Source: Paenibacillus marchantiophytorum (GTDB lineage: Bacteria; Bacillota; Bacilli; Paenibacillales; NBRC-103111). From it: a stretch of DNA of 64,000 nt. Under the pieces are notes generated by a model. The model saw only the letters and a list, made by a program, of their open reading frames with translations, did no database searches and had not been told where the DNA came from. The stretch covers positions 1-64,000 of the forward strand of contig NZ_BMHE01000007.1 in assembly GCF_014640555.1 (NCBI RefSeq). The letters are read 5' to 3'. Position numbers and translations under genes: made by a program. This document shows positions 28,597 through 37,171 of the stretch, one piece after another. Within the stretch, counting starts at the first letter, position 1. Every line of letters starts with the position of its first letter.

Positions 28597-28983
28597 ATGG
28601 GAAACCTCGTCTGTGGCGGAGCGATGCTGCAATGCTCGTTCGGCGCTGCGCCCGGCACCCTGATGGTGCTGCCAGCCAATATGGTCATGACCGCGATGCC
28701 AATAGCCAATATTATGGATAATAAGCCTCTGGTGAACATTTTACCGTTTGGCATGTGCAACTCCCTAGCTAATCCAACTGTGGCTGCAGCTACTGCCGCT
28801 GCGTTAGGCGTACTGACCCCCATGCCCTGCATACCTGTGACGGCTGCTCCCTGGGTTCCCGGTTCACCAACCGTGCTCGTCGCCAACATGCCCGCTCTGA
28901 ACAATTCCTCCAAGTGCATGTGCAACTGGGGCGGCGTCATTCAAATCCAACAGCCTGGTCAAATGACCATCCAAGTCCCATAA
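28597..28983 (+). CDS. DUF4280 PAAR-like spike-tip protein
   Basis: This 128-residue protein has the DUF4280 (PAAR-like) pattern: start MGNLVCGGAMLQCSFGAAPG with the early Cys residues, TLMVLPANMV, an alternating short-strand middle (GMCNSLANPTVAAATAAALG), the Cys-containing LTPMPCIPVTAAPWVPGS, and the closing NNSSKCMCNWGGVIQI. PAAR-like proteins cap the spike of contractile injection and type VI systems and hold metal through Cys/His. DUF4280 is widely found with such systems. The ATG at 28597 follows AGGAGAG; the open frame continues upstream but without a start of that quality. It heads the plus-strand arm, divergent from the TolC-like gene, and no spike gene (VgrG-like) is in the window. 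Confidence 0.88.
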   Translation: MGNLVCGGAMLQCSFGAAPGTLMVLPANMVMTAMPIANIMDNKPLVNILPFGMCNSLANPTVAAATAAALGVLTPMPCIPVTAAPWVPGSPTVLVANMPALNNSSKCMCNWGGVIQIQQPGQMTIQVP

Positions 28984-29031
28984 CTTTATCGCCAACACCC
29001 CATTAATCATCCCCACTAGGAGTGAACACAT

Positions 29032-30762
29032 TTGGAGATCCAGCCGGTCAAAACGATTGAAAGAGTGCTAAAGCCCGTCGTAGCACCGTTCATCGGTCAT
29101 GTCATGAAAGCCATCGCAACCATTGGAAGACTCCCTAAATTAGCGATTATCAAGTTCCAGCAGATGCTGAGAGTCATGCTGCAAACACGTGAAACTTCAC
29201 TCAAAAACTATGTGCTGATCGGCTCCTACTATATTTCCAAACGCCTGCTGCTATTCGCCACCCTAGTGATTCTCGTATTGATCTTTTTTATCTTTATTCG
29301 CCCGCCGGCGATCGTGAACAAATGGCTTCATCGCGTGCCAATTCTCCAAGAGAACTCAACCAAATTGACCAGCTTCTCTGGCAGCGGCAAAGTGGTTGGC
29401 ACGGAAAAAGATGCCCGCTATGAAGGCGATTTGGTCGACGGCCTGTACGCCGGGAAAGGCAAGCTGTTCCACAAAAACGGCCAAATTGCTTATGAAGGCG
29501 ATTTTGAAAAAGGGCAGAAATCAGGCAGTGGCTCCGTCTACGACGAGCATGGCACCTTGCAGTACAAAGGCGCTTTCGCCGGCGATGCCTATAATGGAGC
29601 TGGCACGCAGTATGATCAGAACCAGAAAGTGCTGTACATCGGTGAGTTTCAAAACGGCAAATACGGCGGCGCCGGGAAATTATTTGCGCCCAGCGGCGAT
29701 CTTAAATATGAAGGCGCGTTTAACGGAGGGCTCTATAACGGAGCTGGCAAGCTGTTCACCTCCGGCGGCATCGCCCTCTACGAGGGCGAATTTGCGGCAG
29801 GCCAATACAGCGGGGCCGGGAAGCTGTTTGATCCCAAGGGCCTTCTCATCTATGAAGGCGGCTTTAAGAACGGCAGCTATTCCGGAGACGGCACGGAGTT
29901 CTATACGAATGGCCTGATGAAATACAAAGGCCAATTCCTTGCAGGCACGTATGGCGGGGAAGGCACCGCATACGATGACAAAGGCGTGCCGCGTACCAAA
30001 GGCACGTTCCAGGGCGGCGCGCTGACTGGCGCCGGAGAGGCGTATGACGAGTTGGGCAAACTCGTCTACAAGGGCGATTTCAAGGCCGGCGTCTATGACG
30101 GCATTGGCTCGTTGTTCGATGCAGACGGCGCGCCGCTGCTGCGGAGCTTTTTTGCAGGCGGCCAGGCCAGCCTGCAGAGCTTCCTCGGTTTGTCCAGCAA
30201 GAAAGTCGAAGACTTGCTGGGCAAACCTGGCGAAGTGACGCTGCAGGATGCGAGCGTCCTGCTTGCAGGGCAGGAGCCGCCGGCGACGAGCGACTCTGCT
30301 GCCGCGGAGTCGGCGGCCGCTGATCCAGCGGGTGGCGCTGGTGGCGTTGCGGGTGGCGCTGGTGGCGTTGCGGGTGGCGCTGGTGGCGTTGCGGGTGCTG
30401 GCGCTGGTGCTGGCGCGGGCGACGTCAGAGCATCAGCAGCAAGCGTTAAGCTGCTGCTGAGCTATCCGGCCTACCAGCTGTCGCTGCTGGTCGAGCCGTC
30501 CAAGGCCAACCCCAAGGAGGCCGTCGTGACCTCCCTCAGCATTTGGGGCTCGAAGCCATTGGCGCTGCTGCAGCCAGTCATCGAGACCGTCAAAAAGCGC
30601 GGAGAACCCAACGATGCCGGCTACAACGTGATGGAAACAGCCGTAGGCGCCGGAACTGGCGCCTACGCGAACACCTACTACAAAGGTGATTATCTCTTCA
30701 CCTTCACGTACTTCAACAAAGCCAAAGAAGCCCACCTGCTGCAGGTGAGCTCCACCACATAA
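29032..30762 (+). CDS. MORN-repeat membrane-anchored protein
   Basis: This 576-residue protein starts at TTG 29032 behind AGGAG. Residues 1-60 are basic and helical; one strong membrane helix lies at about 66-90 (LLLFATLVILVLIFFIFI). Residues about 115-350 contain about ten MORN repeats of roughly 23 residues (YEGDFEKGQKSGSGSVYD-like units). An Ala/Gly linker (about 425-465) contains three GGAGGVA units, and a C-terminal alpha/beta domain (about 470-576) is not recognised. MORN proteins bind membranes or scaffold complexes; others in this style pair with toxins as immunity-like partners. It follows the DUF4280 gene by 48 bp and precedes a terminator. It is inferred to be a partner or membrane anchor of the PAAR-like protein. 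Confidence 0.82.
   Translation: MEIQPVKTIERVLKPVVAPFIGHVMKAIATIGRLPKLAIIKFQQMLRVMLQTRETSLKNYVLIGSYYISKRLLLFATLVILVLIFFIFIRPPAIVNKWLHRVPILQENSTKLTSFSGSGKVVGTEKDARYEGDLVDGLYAGKGKLFHKNGQIAYEGDFEKGQKSGSGSVYDEHGTLQYKGAFAGDAYNGAGTQYDQNQKVLYIGEFQNGKYGGAGKLFAPSGDLKYEGAFNGGLYNGAGKLFTSGGIALYEGEFAAGQYSGAGKLFDPKGLLIYEGGFKNGSYSGDGTEFYTNGLMKYKGQFLAGTYGGEGTAYDDKGVPRTKGTFQGGALTGAGEAYDELGKLVYKGDFKAGVYDGIGSLFDADGAPLLRSFFAGGQASLQSFLGLSSKKVEDLLGKPGEVTLQDASVLLAGQEPPATSDSAAAESAAADPAGGAGGVAGGAGGVAGGAGGVAGAGAGAGAGDVRASAASVKLLLSYPAYQLSLLVEPSKANPKEAVVTSLSIWGSKPLALLQPVIETVKKRGEPNDAGYNVMETAVGAGTGAYANTYYKGDYLFTFTYFNKAKEAHLLQVSSTT
30331..30393 (+). repeat. Three 21-bp in-frame repeats encoding GGAGGVA
   Basis: Three identical 21-bp units (GGTGGCGCTGGTGGCGTTGC plus G) lie in the linker of the MORN protein, followed by Gly-Ala residues. 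The linker length is probably variable among strains. Confidence 0.9.
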
Positions 30763-30765
30763 AGC

Positions 30766-30810
30766 AAAGGCTGCCTTCGAGTATTGCTCTCGGATGGCAG
30801 CCTTCTTTGT
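30766..30810 (+). terminator. Terminator of the DUF4280-MORN operon
   Basis: AAGGCTGCC / GGCAGCCTT forms a 9-bp stem with an inner CGAG / CTCG stem, followed by CTTTGT. Confidence 0.85.
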
Positions 30811-30892
30811 GCGAATGTTTGTGCGAATGGTTGGAGGTGGATAATAAGCTCTCCATTGGAAAAACTCCATCAGAATCCCTGTGTGAGCCCTG

Positions 30893-31045
30893 TATAACTT
30901 AGTTTCATTGGATTTTGTCCAATGGGATGACTCAATTCGGCTCCTGAGCAGCTAAATTCGAAGTTTTACTGGATAGAATCCACTCAAACCGAATCTCTAC
31001 GCACATAAGCCGGATTGCATTGGAGTAAATCCAATGCAATCCGCT
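30893..31045. repeat. CATTGGA palindrome array (element B), copy 1
   Basis: There are two perfect small palindromes (CATTGGATTTTGTCCAATG and CATTGGAGTAAATCCAATG) with related TTACTGGATAGAATCC sequence between. The same palindrome type fills 52.9-53.6 kb. The gap 30811-31390 contains this array and element C, and no gene. Confidence 0.75.
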
Positions 31046-31169
31046 AAAGAAGCATAACGAGCCCTATTAGACGCGCTTCGCATCTTCAACAATCTAGCCA
31101 CTTTCCTTAGCAGCCACGCTACAAGTTCTCCCCACCCTCTATCTAACTCCACCAACCAAACAAATTTGA

Positions 31170-31365
31170 CCCCAGAGGGATCTTAGATCCTCTATTTCTG
31201 CTGAAACCGCTCAAAAGCGCCCCTTGGCGGAACGTCGTTCCTCTATTCCGCCGTTCCACCCCCGAAATTGGCTGATTCGGACAAAATAACGTATCTACGT
31301 TCCCACTGAGCACAAATTTCGGCCGCTTTGTCACAAATAGCGGATCGTCGATCCCCTTGACACTC
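31170..31365. repeat. Dispersed intergenic element C, copy 2
   Basis: Cores such as GATCTTAGATCCTCTATTTC, ACGTCGTTCCTCTATTCC, ACGTATCTACGTTCCC and AATAGCGGATCGTCGATCCC lie about 50 bp apart, immediately downstream of the anmK stop. It is related to the copies at 2.5, 48.9 and 53.2-53.9 kb. Confidence 0.7.
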
Positions 31366-31390
31366 ATTTAACGGAGTTCCCCAAAGCAAC

Positions 31391-32596
31391 CTATGGCAAA
31401 GCCAGCTTGCCCATAATCGTCGGGCAATCGGCTCCGGTGGCCGAAGGCAAGTTGTTCGGCACGCCGTGAATGAAATCGTTGCCGAGCAGAGCGAACAGAA
31501 TCGCTTCCTTGGCATCGCCGGAAATACCGAGCTCATCGGAGGTAAGAATCGCTTGCTCAGGGAGCAACTCCTGCAGCATGCTTAGCAGTGTACGATTGCG
31601 CGCACCGCCACCGCTCACGATGACTTCCGCCATGTCATATTGCGGGAAGATGAAATCTTGATATGACCGTGCGATGGAATGCGCTGTGAACGCCGTCGCT
31701 GTAGCGACGATATCTTCATGGGCAAGCCCGCGCTCCAAGGCAGCTTTGAGCCATGTCGCGGTATACGTTTTGCCGAACAGTTCGCGTCCCGTTGTCTTGG
31801 GAGGAAGCTGCGCGAAATAAGGATGAGCCAGCATCTCCTCGAGCAGCTCTGTGTTCACTTGCCCGCGAGCTGCCCATGCGCCATCTGCATCATAGGACAG
31901 CTTGCCCTCGGACAGTTCATAGACCACTTGGTCCATGATCATATTGCCCGGACCCGTATCGAAAGCGATGAGGTTGCCGGCATCGGTTGCAGTTCCCGTC
32001 CCTTGAGCCGGAATCGCTGTACAATTGCCGATGCCGCCGATATTTTGCAGGATGCGCCCTTTGGCCTCATCGCGGAACATAATGAAGTCCCCATATGGCG
32101 CAAGCGGCGCGCCTTGGCCGCCAGCCGCCATATCGGCGGTGCGGAAATCGCCTACGACGGTTACGCCCGTCCGCTTGGCGATGACGGATAAGTCGCCGAT
32201 TTGCAGCGTCGATTTCGGTAGGAACGGATTGGTTTCATCCGCTACAGGGATGTGCCAAACCGTTTGACCATGCGAGCTGATGAGATCAATCTCATCCACC
32301 CGCATGTTGGCCGCTGCGGCAGTTTGCACAACCGCATCCGCAAATTTCTCCGCGATGGCAAAGTTCATGCCGCATAGAAGAGCCACATCCGAATGCTCAA
32401 TTGAGCACATCTGTTTGAGCTTTTCGCGCAATTCGTCATCATACGGGAAGCTTTCGAAATGGAGCAGCTGCACCTTGGCGTCGACGCCGCAGCCATCGAT
32501 GCGAACGATGGCCACATCGATGCCATCAAGGGAAGTACCCGACATGAGGCCTGCAACCGTCAGTGACGTTTGATTCAAAAGGGATAGAAGGTTCAT
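31391..32596 (-). CDS. anmK: Anhydro-N-acetylmuramic acid kinase AnmK
   Basis: AnmK hydrolyses the 1,6-anhydro ring of anhydroMurNAc while phosphorylating it to MurNAc-6-phosphate, the substrate of MurQ encoded at the head of this operon. The 401-residue ASKHA-fold protein has VAGLMSGTSLDGIDVAIV (phosphate loop), LISSHGQTVWHIP, VGDFRTADMAAGGQGAPLAP, LIAFDTGPGNMIMD and VIVSGGGARNRTLL, all family signatures. The ATG at 32596 overlaps the nagZ stop by 4 bp (ATGA) with GGGGGG before it, so it is preferred to the ATG at 32611. It is the last gene of the operon. No terminator is obvious; element C follows. Confidence 0.95.
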   Translation of the reverse strand: MNLLSLLNQTSLTVAGLMSGTSLDGIDVAIVRIDGCGVDAKVQLLHFESFPYDDELREKLKQMCSIEHSDVALLCGMNFAIAEKFADAVVQTAAAANMRVDEIDLISSHGQTVWHIPVADETNPFLPKSTLQIGDLSVIAKRTGVTVVGDFRTADMAAGGQGAPLAPYGDFIMFRDEAKGRILQNIGGIGNCTAIPAQGTGTATDAGNLIAFDTGPGNMIMDQVVYELSEGKLSYDADGAWAARGQVNTELLEEMLAHPYFAQLPPKTTGRELFGKTYTATWLKAALERGLAHEDIVATATAFTAHSIARSYQDFIFPQYDMAEVIVSGGGARNRTLLSMLQELLPEQAILTSDELGISGDAKEAILFALLGNDFIHGVPNNLPSATGADCPTIMGKLALP

Positions 32597-34248
32597 AGTT
32601 CGTCCCCCCATCTCCAGCCTGCGGGATACTCCGCGCCGAGCGTGATCGGCAGGCGCCCTTGCGGGATCAGCTCACCCAGCAAACATCTTGCTATGCTTTG
32701 CAGCGCCAACGGACGGCTTTCGTACGCGGCGATGAAGGTAGAAATATCCGGCAGCTCAAGCAGATCGTAAGGCACGCGCAGCGCGACGACGATCAGCGGC
32801 TTGCCGAGCTCTTGCAGAGCACGCACGAGTTCAACCTGTGCGGGGTGGAATCTCGCGTTGTAGGTGCCGACAACGATCTGCTCTACATGCTGCGCGTCGG
32901 CGAGTACTGATGCGTGGAGCTCGCTGACGTCGTGCAGCGGCAGCACGCGATCGAGCACGTCAAGGCCGTGCTCGGCCAGCGCAGCTCCCAAGCTCGCTGG
33001 CCCCGCGTAGGCTTCGTCGACGCCCGACGAAACGGCTGCGGCCACGGTGACGGCGAGCGTTCTTGCGCGCCGCAGCGGCAGCAGCTGGCGCTCGTCCTTG
33101 ACGAGCGTGATGCTCGCCTCGCTCAAGCGCTGTGCGACCGCGCAATGCGCGGCGGTCCCCACATCTGCTGCTGCGCCAAGCTGCGGCCCAACTACGCCTC
33201 GCCGCTCCTTGAGCGCGAGCAGTCTGCTGACGGAAGCGTCAATCTGCGCTTCCGTTATTCGCCCCTCGCTCACGGCCTGCTCGATCGCGGCAATGGCAGA
33301 GATCTGGAGGTCTCGTCTGTGGCTGATCAGAATCAGATCAGCGCCGGCCTCGACCGCCATGACGCTGGCTTCAACCGTGCCATAATGCTCCGAAATGGCG
33401 TGCATTTCCATGCAGTCTGTCATGACAACGCCTTCGTAGCCCAGTTCTTCACGCAGTAAATCGGTTAACACCGATTTGGATAAAGTCACTGGCAGCTTTT
33501 GCGACTCCAACGCCGGGAAATAAATGTGCGATGACATGATCGCATCAACGCCATTTTCAATGGCTTTTACAAAAGGAACTAACTCCACTGCGCGAATCCG
33601 CTCTTGGTCATGCGTAATGGTCGGCAAGTCCAAGTGGGAATCTACGCTCGTATCCCCGTGTCCTGGAAAGTGTTTAGCCGTCGCGACAACATTCGCATCT
33701 TGATAGCCAGCAATCGCCTGTTGGCCGAATTCAGCCACTAGCTGACTGGACTCCCCAAAGGAACGAACCCCTATAACCGGGTTGTCCGGATTATTGTTAA
33801 TATCCAGCACTGGCGCGAAATTGAGATTGATGCCCAGTGTTCTCAGCTCAGTTCCCGATACGAAGGCCGATTCATAAGCAGCGTTATTACGTGCGAGGAT
33901 TTCATTCGCTGCTCCTGCTTCCGCACTCCCCAAAACGCCCGCAGCCAAGGCCATTTGCCCTGGCATTAAAGCGACACCTTCCGTAATCCGGGCTACCATC
34001 CCGCCCTCTTGATCGATCGAAATCCACAGCGGCACGGTGTCTGCATGTTCAGCAATTTGCTGTAAACGGTTCGATAAGCCAGCCACCTGCCCGGTATTTT
34101 CCACATTACGCGCAAAATAAATAACACCGCCAATACGGTGCTCTGTAATGAGCGTCTCCAGTTCTTCCGTTGCGGCTGTGCCTTGAAACCCACAAAGCAG
34201 CATCTGTCCTATTTTTTCTCGCAAAGTCATCGTATGAACCTGTTTCAT
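32593..34248 (-). CDS. nagZ: Beta-N-acetylglucosaminidase NagZ (GH3)
   Basis: NagZ removes beta-linked GlcNAc from muropeptides and GlcNAc-MurNAc disaccharides. The 551-residue protein has the GH3 barrel (about 1-340) with ISIDQEGGMVARI, the NagZ-specific KHFPGHGDTSVDSHLDLP loop that supplies the catalytic His, and GVVMTDCMEMHAI with the nucleophile Asp. A C-terminal alpha/beta domain (about 360-551) follows. There is no signal peptide (MKQVHTMTLREKIGQML), so it is cytoplasmic, unlike the secreted Bacillus subtilis enzyme. It is followed by an overlapping anmK and preceded by murK at 37 bp. The 3' half is notably GC-rich. Confidence 0.95.
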   Translation of the reverse strand: MKQVHTMTLREKIGQMLLCGFQGTAATEELETLITEHRIGGVIYFARNVENTGQVAGLSNRLQQIAEHADTVPLWISIDQEGGMVARITEGVALMPGQMALAAGVLGSAEAGAANEILARNNAAYESAFVSGTELRTLGINLNFAPVLDINNNPDNPVIGVRSFGESSQLVAEFGQQAIAGYQDANVVATAKHFPGHGDTSVDSHLDLPTITHDQERIRAVELVPFVKAIENGVDAIMSSHIYFPALESQKLPVTLSKSVLTDLLREELGYEGVVMTDCMEMHAISEHYGTVEASVMAVEAGADLILISHRRDLQISAIAAIEQAVSEGRITEAQIDASVSRLLALKERRGVVGPQLGAAADVGTAAHCAVAQRLSEASITLVKDERQLLPLRRARTLAVTVAAAVSSGVDEAYAGPASLGAALAEHGLDVLDRVLPLHDVSELHASVLADAQHVEQIVVGTYNARFHPAQVELVRALQELGKPLIVVALRVPYDLLELPDISTFIAAYESRPLALQSIARCLLGELIPQGRLPITLGAEYPAGWRWGDEL

Positions 34249-34285
34249 CCGCTATCTCTCTCCCTTATCCGAACACTCTTGTCAG

Positions 34286-35203
34286 CTATCTTCCCAGACG
34301 GTTTAAGGCCATCCATACCGCACCGTTAGCTGCATCGTTTTTAGCTGTTATACACGTTAACTGTGGATAAATCTCATTCAACTGCGCAGCGAACAAGCTC
34401 TGCACATAGGTGTTTTTCATCAGAACACTCCCCGCCATGGCGAGAGATCCCCTTTGCAGAGACAGCTTCTCAACGACAGGAACGGCGATTTCACATAAAG
34501 CCTGTGCGCTTTTATTAACAATGCCTAGAGCTGCTTTATCGCCAAGCTCACAAGCTGCCGACAGGATAGGAGCAAGGGCCGCAATATCTTTTTTGTTCGT
34601 CTGTTTGTCGTACACAAACCCAATAATCTGCTGGACCGACGAAAGTTGAAGCTGTTCATACACCATGCCCGTTATAACGGTTTCTGGCAATCGGCCATCC
34701 TGCGAACGGACCAATGCGGCGAGCAAATCGCGCCCGATGCTGTAGCCGCTGCCCTCATCGTCAATCAGGTAGCCATAACCGCCGCTGCGGTGAGTGAAGC
34801 CCGCTTCATTTTTGCCATAACATATCGACCCGGTCCCTGCAATTAGGATAATCCCGAATTCACTTTCATGCGCGCCGCATAGCGCCGTTTCCTGATCCCC
34901 TGTTATGAGCAGCTCTCCGTGATAACCACAGGCGCGAACATTCGCCTCCAGCCGGGCGATTACGGAAGGATTACTGACCCCTGCTGCTCCAATAACAATT
35001 TGCGCGCACGCATCAAGACCCTCGCAAGCAGTAGCAATCGTCTCGAAGATCTCTTGAAAACTTTGGCGAATACTAAGCTCGTCTTGTCCGTTATAGTTAA
35101 TAGCACCGGATGTGAAGGCGTGCACCAACTTGCCAGTCTCATCTGCCACATTCACGGCGGTTTTGGTGCCGCCGCCATCAAGTCCTGCGACATATCTCTT
35201 CAT
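34286..35203 (-). CDS. murK: N-acetylmuramic acid / N-acetylglucosamine kinase (BadF/BcrA family)
   Basis: This 305-residue ASKHA kinase starts VAGLDGGGTKTAVNVAD, with the phosphate-binding DGGGTKT. It has VIGAAGVSNPSV, ILIAGTGSICYG (adenosine/phosphate 2 motif), GGYGYLIDDEGSGYSIGRDLL and a C-terminal GSLAMAGSVLM adenosine motif. In Clostridium, MurK of this family phosphorylates both MurNAc and GlcNAc at O6. Here it lies between namZ and nagZ, whose products are exactly MurNAc and GlcNAc, so that role fits; plain GlcNAc kinase is the alternative. It has an AAAGGA site and lies 30 bp after namZ. Confidence 0.85.
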   Translation of the reverse strand: MKRYVAGLDGGGTKTAVNVADETGKLVHAFTSGAINYNGQDELSIRQSFQEIFETIATACEGLDACAQIVIGAAGVSNPSVIARLEANVRACGYHGELLITGDQETALCGAHESEFGIILIAGTGSICYGKNEAGFTHRSGGYGYLIDDEGSGYSIGRDLLAALVRSQDGRLPETVITGMVYEQLQLSSVQQIIGFVYDKQTNKKDIAALAPILSAACELGDKAALGIVNKSAQALCEIAVPVVEKLSLQRGSLAMAGSVLMKNTYVQSLFAAQLNEIYPQLTCITAKNDAANGAVWMALNRLGR

Positions 35204-35232
35204 CTGAACACGTCCTTTGTTCTTGGGTGCGC

Positions 35233-36381
35233 TTATGGATATAAATGATATCGCTCTTTGATTTGTCCAAAGAGTTGGCTTTCCTCACGAAATTGCTCCA
35301 GCAGCGCCGGAACATCCACGCTGTCTTCCCGGTATACCTTATCGCCGCCCAATAAATCAATAAAAGGCCGCGATCCCTCTTTCACCGGTGGCAGAAAAGC
35401 GAACTGTTCATAGTTGTTTTTGATCGTATACAGTAATGCAACACCGGTCTCTAATGGCCGTATCGTCCGTGTATCGAGCACATGCAGCTGTACGCCGCTA
35501 CAGGGCTCTCCTTGAAACTTGGAGAATGTCGGTTTGAAATAAACCGGACGGAACAGAACCCCCGGCAGCTTCTTCGCGTTCATGTCATCCGCCAGCTTCT
35601 GGGCATCGATGAATGGCGCTCCAACGATTTCGAAAGGAACCGTTGTCCCTCTGCCCTCAGATAGATTCGTCCCTTCGAACAAGCAGGTGCCAGTGTAAAG
35701 CAAGGCGGTCTCAAACCGCGGAATCCCCATGGACGGCATCACCCACTGGCGGCCTGTTTCAGGAAACAGCATCTGCCTCTCCCAGCCTTGACAGCGCACC
35801 ACATGCAGCTCGCATTGCCAGTTCATTTGATCATTCACCATTGTGGCCAATTCACCAACAGTCAGCCCATATCTGACACAGAGCGGATAGTTGCCTACAA
35901 AGGATTGGTAGCCGAGTTTTAACTGATTTCCTTCTACGGTCACACCGTCCAGCGGGTTAATCCGGTCCAAAATGACAAAAGGCTTGCCTGCCCTCGCACA
36001 GTCTTCCAAAGCATACAGCATCGTATAAATGAACGTATAATAGCGAACACCTACATCCTGAATATCATAGACGACCATGTCGACTTCATCCAGCATGGCT
36101 TGCGTTAACCGTTTGGAATCTTTGCGATATAAACTATAGACCGGCACTTTGGTTATCGGATCCAGATACGTTTCTACCTGAGCGCCAGCAGCTTGATCCC
36201 CACGCACCCCATGTTCAGGGGAAAATAAAGCGGTTAGCTGGAATTGTTCATGTAAAATTTGAATCGTGGATACAAAGTCACTGTTTAATCCGGTTGGCGC
36301 GGTGATGAGACCCAAACGTTTCCCTTTGAAGAGATGTGCATATTGCCTGATACCATCAATACCGTTAAGAATCATTGCCAT
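35233..36381 (-). CDS. namZ: Exo-beta-N-acetylmuramidase NamZ (DUF1343, GH171)
   Basis: This 382-residue DUF1343 protein is like Bacillus subtilis YbbC/NamZ, which releases MurNAc from the non-reducing end of peptidoglycan fragments. Family blocks visible are LGLITAPTGLN, FSPEHGVRGDQAAG, VYSLYRKDSKRLT, MVVYDIQDVGVRYYTFIYTM, FVILDRINPLDGVTVEGN, and GIPRFETALLYTGTCLFEGTNLSEGRGT. The last is the most conserved stretch of the family. There is no signal peptide (MAMILNGIDGIRQY), so it should act on imported disaccharides rather than on the wall. The ATG has AGGAG 8 bases upstream. It precedes murK and nagZ. Confidence 0.93.
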   Translation of the reverse strand: MAMILNGIDGIRQYAHLFKGKRLGLITAPTGLNSDFVSTIQILHEQFQLTALFSPEHGVRGDQAAGAQVETYLDPITKVPVYSLYRKDSKRLTQAMLDEVDMVVYDIQDVGVRYYTFIYTMLYALEDCARAGKPFVILDRINPLDGVTVEGNQLKLGYQSFVGNYPLCVRYGLTVGELATMVNDQMNWQCELHVVRCQGWERQMLFPETGRQWVMPSMGIPRFETALLYTGTCLFEGTNLSEGRGTTVPFEIVGAPFIDAQKLADDMNAKKLPGVLFRPVYFKPTFSKFQGEPCSGVQLHVLDTRTIRPLETGVALLYTIKNNYEQFAFLPPVKEGSRPFIDLLGGDKVYREDSVDVPALLEQFREESQLFGQIKERYHLYP

Positions 36382-36463
36382 TTCCTCACTCCTGTTTGAT
36401 TGAGAAAACCCCTACCCGAGCCTTATGTTGGATAAGCGGCTGCGTGCAGAGGTCGGATACTGT

Positions 36464-37171
36464 CTATAATTCAGTTTTGAGCACACGCATATTTTCTTCC
36501 GGAATCATGAACGTTTGTGCATATTGCTTTCTGGCTTCCAGGCCGCGGACTCTCATCAAATGTTTGTAATACTCCAAATACTGGAATGATTTGCTGCCTG
36601 TTACGAACCAATGCGTAGATACCGCCTTCACCCATAGATCAAAAGCTTCTACGTCAAAGTCGACATACACATACGGACGATAGTCGACCGCATCCTCCCA
36701 GTTCTCGGCATAATACAATCTCTGGGCAAAATGTGCCGGAAGCTCCCGCTCGAACGTCGGCAAGGCGGCAAAAAAGCGGGCATCGTTCACGATGCGGTGT
36801 GTTGTCATATGATCCTTGTGCATGCTGTTCTTCCAATGGGTAATAATTACGTTAGGTCGAACCTGACGAATGACATCGCATACACGGAAACGCATCTCTT
36901 GGTTATCCGGCAGTTCGCCGTCCGGAATATCGTCGAATACGAACGCTTCCCCGCCCAGCATCTCGGCAAACGTTTTGGCCTCTTTCACTTTCTGCACGCG
37001 GTATTCGGCCATATCTTCTCCTGCCGGAACGCCGCGTTCGCCTGCCGTCAGTGCCAGGGTCGCAATGCGATCCCCCTTCAATGAGTGGCTTGCCAATACG
37101 CCGCCTGCCGTTAATTCGGCATCGCCTACGTGTCCGCCGATGGCCAGAATCGTTAACTTTTCTTCGCTCAT
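36464..37171 (-). CDS. PIG-L/LmbE family deacetylase
   Basis: This 235-residue Rossmann-like zinc hydrolase of the GlcNAc-PI/BshB deacetylase group. The first metal motif, usually HPDDxE, reads GGHVGDAELTAGG, keeping the His, Asp and Glu positions with the usual Pro replaced by Val. The second, HxDH, is present as SMHKDHMTTHRIV. The family removes N-acetyl groups from GlcNAc-type sugars, so within this operon it may deacetylate GlcNAc- or MurNAc-containing fragments; this is inferred from context. The start overlaps the GNAT stop by 4 bp. An 82-bp gap separates it from namZ. Confidence 0.85.
   Translation of the reverse strand: MSEEKLTILAIGGHVGDAELTAGGVLASHSLKGDRIATLALTAGERGVPAGEDMAEYRVQKVKEAKTFAEMLGGEAFVFDDIPDGELPDNQEMRFRVCDVIRQVRPNVIITHWKNSMHKDHMTTHRIVNDARFFAALPTFERELPAHFAQRLYYAENWEDAVDYRPYVYVDFDVEAFDLWVKAVSTHWFVTGSKSFQYLEYYKHLMRVRGLEARKQYAQTFMIPEENMRVLKTEL

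Noticed and set aside
13151..30762. Calling the locus a complete contractile injection system
   Set aside because: No sheath, tube, baseplate, spike or AAA+ ATPase gene is found in the window; only accessory-type genes are present.
30893..31365. Possible insertion-sequence remnants near the repeats
   Set aside because: No transposase fragment, terminal inverted repeats or target-site duplication could be identified.
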